NCBI GenBank assembly: GCA_030042955.1
Contig: JASHYQ010000311.1
Span: forward strand, 1-8,993
Length of the DNA: 8,993 nucleotides
Origin: Thermoplasmata archaeon
GTDB taxonomy: Archaea; Thermoplasmatota; Thermoplasmata; Lutacidiplasmatales; UBA184
Reading direction: 5' to 3'
Below the pieces are notes generated by a model. The model did no database searches, had not been told where the DNA came from, and saw only the letters and a program-made list of their open reading frames with translations. The translations under genes were made by a program, and so were the position numbers. Shown here piece after piece: positions 7,302-8,993 of this stretch (position 1 is the stretch's first letter; each line of letters begins with the position of its first letter).

Positions 7302-7830
7302 GAGCGAGGAGGTCGAGGTCGCTCCTGACCTCTCGTCGGTGACCCTGGACGGTCACACCTTCCCGGTGACGGTGGTAAAGGACTCCCCGCTGCGCGTGGA
7401 ACTGGAGGTCGGAGGCGAGCGGGTGCTCGTCGAGAACTGGCCGGACCACTTCCCCGAGCCTCCGGGCCCGGTGGACGTCAACGGCGAACGGGCCCCGGTC
7501 ACGCTCGAGCGGCTGGGTGCGCCGGAATCGGCCACTCCAACCGCTCCGCATGGCGCGGTGCCGGGCGCGACCCCGGTAGCCCCTGCGCCAGCGGCCTCGC
7601 GCCCGGGCGGAGGGGTTGCGGTCTCCCCGCCGATGCCGGGGAAGGTGATCGAGGTCCGCGTCCAGGAAGGGGCGCGGGTGCAGGCGGGCGACATCCTCCT
7701 CGTGCTCGAGGCGATGAAGATGCGGAACGAGGTGACGAGCCCGGTCGCGGGCGTCGTGCGGGACCTCCGGGTCGCCCCCGGCGCGAACGCCCGGGCCCGG
7801 GAACCGATGCTCTTCATCGCGCCCGAGTAG
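7273..7830 (+). CDS. Biotin carboxyl carrier protein with extended N-terminal domain
   Basis: The 185-residue protein carries the mobile carboxybiotin. The C-terminal biotinyl domain (about 114-185) has SPPMPGKVIEVRVQEGARVQAGD, then LEAMKMRNEV, in which Lys149 is the biotinylation site, followed by SPVAGVVRDLRV and LFIAPE. Ahead of it lies an Ala/Pro-rich flexible linker (about 84-113). The N-terminal segment (1-82) is all beta-like and rich in Val: MRLRVVRDGRSEEVEVAPD and VDVNGERAPVTLERL. The start resembles the MKLKVTVNG-type lead of the 1.3S transcarboxylase and Thermococcales gamma subunits. The N-terminal part is longer than in the 1.3S protein (about 123 residues in total) and may be a docking module for the carboxyltransferases. 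It is the last gene of the operon and the likely substrate of the ligase at 3474-4205. Confidence 0.93.
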   Translation: MRLRVVRDGRSEEVEVAPDLSSVTLDGHTFPVTVVKDSPLRVELEVGGERVLVENWPDHFPEPPGPVDVNGERAPVTLERLGAPESATPTAPHGAVPGATPVAPAPAASRPGGGVAVSPPMPGKVIEVRVQEGARVQAGDILLVLEAMKMRNEVTSPVAGVVRDLRVAPGANARAREPMLFIAPE

Positions 7831-7839
7831 GGCCCGTCG
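7828..7839 (+). repeat. 12-bp direct repeat, copy 1 (at the biotin carrier stop)
   Basis: TAGGGCCCGTCG begins with the stop codon of the carrier gene. An identical copy lies at 7864-7875, 36 bases downstream, over the 3' end of the convergent membrane-protein gene. Each copy contains the palindrome GGGCCC. It could be a chance match in GC-rich DNA or part of a bidirectional end-of-gene signal. Confidence 0.6.
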
Positions 7840-7862
7840 AGGCGTGGGCTCACGAGCTCCGC

Positions 7863-8297
7863 CTAGGGCCCGTCGGGCTGGTGGTGCGAGTCGTCCTGCG
7901 CGGCTTCCCGGGCCAATCGGTCCGCCTCTTCGACGGGGTCCTCGAACGGTTCGTCCTCCGACGGCTCGGGGGAGACGTCGGCCGTCACGACCTCCGGGGC
8001 CGTGGCGGGAGCGGGGGGTGGAGAGGGCGGGGAAGATGGCACGGGCGGTGGGGCGGGGGCCGACGCGGGGGTCGGACGCGGTGGGAAGAAGTGCCACGGC
8101 TCGTACGGGAGCTTCCGGTACTCGTTCAGGTAGAACACCGCCACCACGACGGGGATCGCGAAGAACGAGAGCCTCCACCACCCCCAGGAACGGAACGCCG
8201 AATCCGAGGCGAGGATCAGGGCGACGATCGTGAGCGCCGCCAGCACCGCCGCCATCGCGACGAGCGGGAGACGGACGATGCGGCTCGGAGAGGTCAC
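7863..8297 (-). CDS. Small membrane protein with proline-rich, acidic tail (unknown)
   Basis: I do not recognise a family. The 144-residue product has a likely transmembrane segment at about 9-30 (VRLPLVAMAAVLAALTIVALILA), a Trp-rich turn (SWGWWR, 37-42) and a second hydrophobic segment at about 43-58. It then has a tail of about 85 residues. The tail is first Pro/Ala-rich (about 72-101) and then acidic (SEDEPFEDPVEEAD), which looks disordered and probably cytoplasmic. GTG at 8297 is chosen because GGGAGGA (8304-8310 on the minus strand) stands six bases ahead. That site overlaps the stop codon of the upstream gene at 8310-8666, so the two form an operon. The long opposite-strand reading frame here is a composition artefact. 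The low-complexity tail gives some doubt, but codon position bias and the ribosome site support a real gene. Confidence 0.75.
   Translation of the reverse strand: MTSPSRIVRLPLVAMAAVLAALTIVALILASDSAFRSWGWWRLSFFAIPVVVAVFYLNEYRKLPYEPWHFFPPRPTPASAPAPPPVPSSPPSPPPAPATAPEVVTADVSPEPSEDEPFEDPVEEADRLAREAAQDDSHHQPDGP
7864..7875 (+). repeat. 12-bp direct repeat, copy 2
   Basis: This is the second exact copy of TAGGGCCCGTCG, overlapping the last codons of the minus-strand gene at 7863-8297. The 32-base gap between the convergent genes (7831-7862) holds nothing else that I recognise and has no oligo-T tract. Confidence 0.6.
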
Positions 8298-8303
8298 GAA
8301 CAG

Positions 8304-8310
8304 TCCTCCC
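8304..8310 (-). promoter_or_regulatory. Shine-Dalgarno for the tail-bearing membrane protein
   Basis: On the minus strand this reads GGGAGGA, six bases before GTG 8297, and its first G is the last base of the upstream TAG stop. It decides the otherwise weak GTG start and indicates coupled translation with the zinc-ribbon gene. Confidence 0.75.
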
Positions 8311-8666
8311 TACAGGTGGGTCGCCCGGTGGCCGCAGGCGGGGCAGAAGGTGGCCCCGGAGGGCAGGGGCGCCGCGCAGTAGATACAGAACGGGATCTCG
8401 GCCGGTGCCGGCGTCGGTGCCGGGGTCGGCGAGGTCCCGGGTGTCGCCGAGGCCGCTGGGGTCGCGGAGGGCAAGGGCGCGGATGGTCGGGAGGCGCCGA
8501 CCTGTCGGTTCCCCCAAGGGCCGTAGACGAGGATCATGCTCCCGAACATCCAGCCCAGGAGCAAGTAGAAGGCGGGTCCCGCGTACGAGGGGAAGGCCAG
8601 GAGCACGACGATCGCCACCGCGATAGCGACCAGGTTGACGAGCGTGAGCAACGTGCGCAGCAGCAT
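8310..8666 (-). CDS. Two-helix membrane protein with C-terminal zinc ribbon (unknown)
   Basis: No known family is recognised. The 118-residue protein has two hydrophobic helices (about 4-26 and 31-49). A Pro/Ala/Ser/Thr-rich linker (about 58-92) follows, and then a compact zinc ribbon CIYC-x10-CPAC (Cys94, Cys97, Cys108, Cys111), ending GHRATHL. Such ribbons are common at the ends of archaeal membrane proteins and usually mediate protein contacts. ATG at 8666 is chosen because GGGAGGGG (8670-8677, minus strand) lies just upstream and because the first helix starts there; the longer reading to 8831 runs through the rtcB start region and is unlikely. The gene is first in a two-gene unit and is divergent from rtcB. 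Both members of the unit share the plan of two helices plus a Pro-rich tail. Confidence 0.82.
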   Translation of the reverse strand: MLLRTLLTLVNLVAIAVAIVVLLAFPSYAGPAFYLLLGWMFGSMILVYGPWGNRQVGASRPSAPLPSATPAASATPGTSPTPAPTPAPAEIPFCIYCAAPLPSGATFCPACGHRATHL

Positions 8667-8723
8667 CGGCCCCTCCCGACAGTTGTACCGGAGGGCGCTA
8701 CTTGGCGCTTTGTCCTGAGGGGC

Positions 8724-8739
8724 CCGCCTCCCGAGGCGG
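8724..8739. other. Inverted repeat between the zinc-ribbon gene and rtcB
   Basis: CCGCCT (8724-8729) and AGGCGG (8734-8739) form a perfect 6-bp stem with a four-base loop. An outer pair, GGGC (8720-8723) and GCCC (8753-8756), could extend it. It lies in the 124-base divergent intergenic region, directly upstream of the rtcB TATA-like box, where an operator would be expected. In such GC-rich DNA a chance palindrome is also possible. Confidence 0.4.
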
Positions 8740-8760
8740 AGGCGAGCGCCGGGCCCATCG

Positions 8761-8769
8761 TCTAATACC
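8761..8769 (+). promoter_or_regulatory. TATA-like box for rtcB
   Basis: TCTAATACC is centred 26 bases before GTG 8791, the spacing expected for a leaderless archaeal transcript. No Shine-Dalgarno is seen before that start. Confidence 0.5.
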
Positions 8770-8790
8770 GGCCCGGGCTCGCCGCGCCCC

Positions 8791-8993
8791 GTGGAGAAGA
8801 TTCCAGCCCTCGTCCAGATGGACGAGTTCACCTACCGCATCGACCCCTCGGAGCGACCGGGGATGCGGGTCCCGGGCATCCTCTTCTCGGACGCCGCGCT
8901 CCTGTCGGCGGTCGAGGGGGACCCGTCGCTCGCGCAGCTCGCGAACGTCGCGACCCTCCCCGGGGTCCAGCGCAACGCGCTCGCGATGCCGGA
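8791..8993 (+). CDS. rtcB: RNA-splicing ligase RtcB, N-terminal part (cut by window end)
   Basis: RtcB joins RNA 2',3'-cyclic phosphate or 3'-phosphate ends to 5'-OH ends using GTP and Mn, and in archaea it ligates tRNA exon halves after intron removal. Only 67 codons are visible. They contain PGMRVPG (23-29), LANVATLPGV (50-59) and LAMP (64-67), the start of the family's AMPD(I/G)H segment. These match the N-terminus of Pyrococcus and Methanocaldococcus RtcB in order and spacing. GTG 8791 gives 24 residues before MRVPG, close to the 22 of the M. jannaschii protein, and the TATA-like box lies 26 bases upstream; ATG 8818 would leave too short an N-terminus. The catalytic Cys/His metal site and the GMP-linked His lie beyond the edge. 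Confidence 0.9.
   Translation, partial: MEKIPALVQMDEFTYRIDPSERPGMRVPGILFSDAALLSAVEGDPSLAQLANVATLPGVQRNALAMP

Noticed and set aside
5948..7342. 464-codon open frame on the plus strand inside pycB
   Set aside because: It is an alternative-frame shadow with an Arg/Pro/Gly-rich composition and no domain; it overlaps two clearly real genes.
4202..7830. Sodium-pumping oxaloacetate or methylmalonyl-CoA decarboxylase
   Set aside because: No multi-helix membrane beta subunit or small gamma/delta subunit occurs in the operon; the nearby membrane genes are on the other strand and too small.
7881..8765. 294-codon plus-strand open frame opposite the two membrane-protein genes
   Set aside because: It is dominated by Arg/Gly repeats, typical of reversed Pro/Ala coding sequence. 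The minus strand has hydrophobic helices, a zinc ribbon and good ribosome sites.

Overview
The window is strongly GC-rich (G/C at most third codon positions) and comes from an archaeon. It opens with the 3' end of a 16S rRNA gene of archaeal type. It then carries archaea-specific flavin enzymes: the RibC-type riboflavin synthase, the cytidylyltransferase-type FAD synthase RibL, and RibB. No spacer tRNA, 23S or 5S gene follows the 16S; protein genes start about 135 bases later. An isolated 16S gene is a known trait of Thermoplasma and relatives, so a GC-rich member of Thermoplasmatota is my best inference, not something proven here.

Layout. (1) 1-282: 3' part of 16S rRNA, followed by a tight UUCG-capped hairpin and a T6 tract. 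(2) 419-2517: a compact flavin operon, ribB-ribL-ribC-ribH, with overlapping or closely spaced genes. It supplies the four-carbon unit, lumazine, riboflavin and the final FAD step; the GTP branch and the flavokinase are not here. (3) 2525-3363: a small SCP2-like protein on the minus strand, convergent with ribH, and a divergently transcribed VOC (glyoxalase-fold) protein. (4) 3474-7830: a biotin-enzyme operon made of biotin protein ligase, a PccB/MmdA-type acyl-CoA carboxyltransferase, a PycB/OadA/5S-type pyruvate-oxaloacetate carboxyltransferase and a separate biotin carrier protein. No biotin carboxylase and no membrane decarboxylase subunit are present, so the content matches the 12S/5S/1.3S subunits of methylmalonyl-CoA:pyruvate transcarboxylase. 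(5) 7863-8666: a minus-strand pair of unknown small membrane proteins, one with a C-terminal zinc ribbon. (6) 8791-8993: the start of rtcB (RNA ligase), cut by the window edge.

Expression signals form a pattern. The first genes of four units (ribB, the SCP2-like gene, the VOC gene, rtcB) have a TATA-like element about 25-28 bases before the start codon, as expected for leaderless transcripts. Several other genes (ribH, birA, pycB, the biotin carrier, and both membrane-protein genes) carry Shine-Dalgarno sequences matching the CCTCC at the 16S 3' end.

The most interesting element is the self-contained biotin cluster. It could let propionyl/methylmalonyl-CoA and pyruvate/oxaloacetate pools exchange carboxyl groups without ATP. 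Alternatively, it could be two carboxylases that share one carrier and a biotin carboxylase encoded elsewhere.
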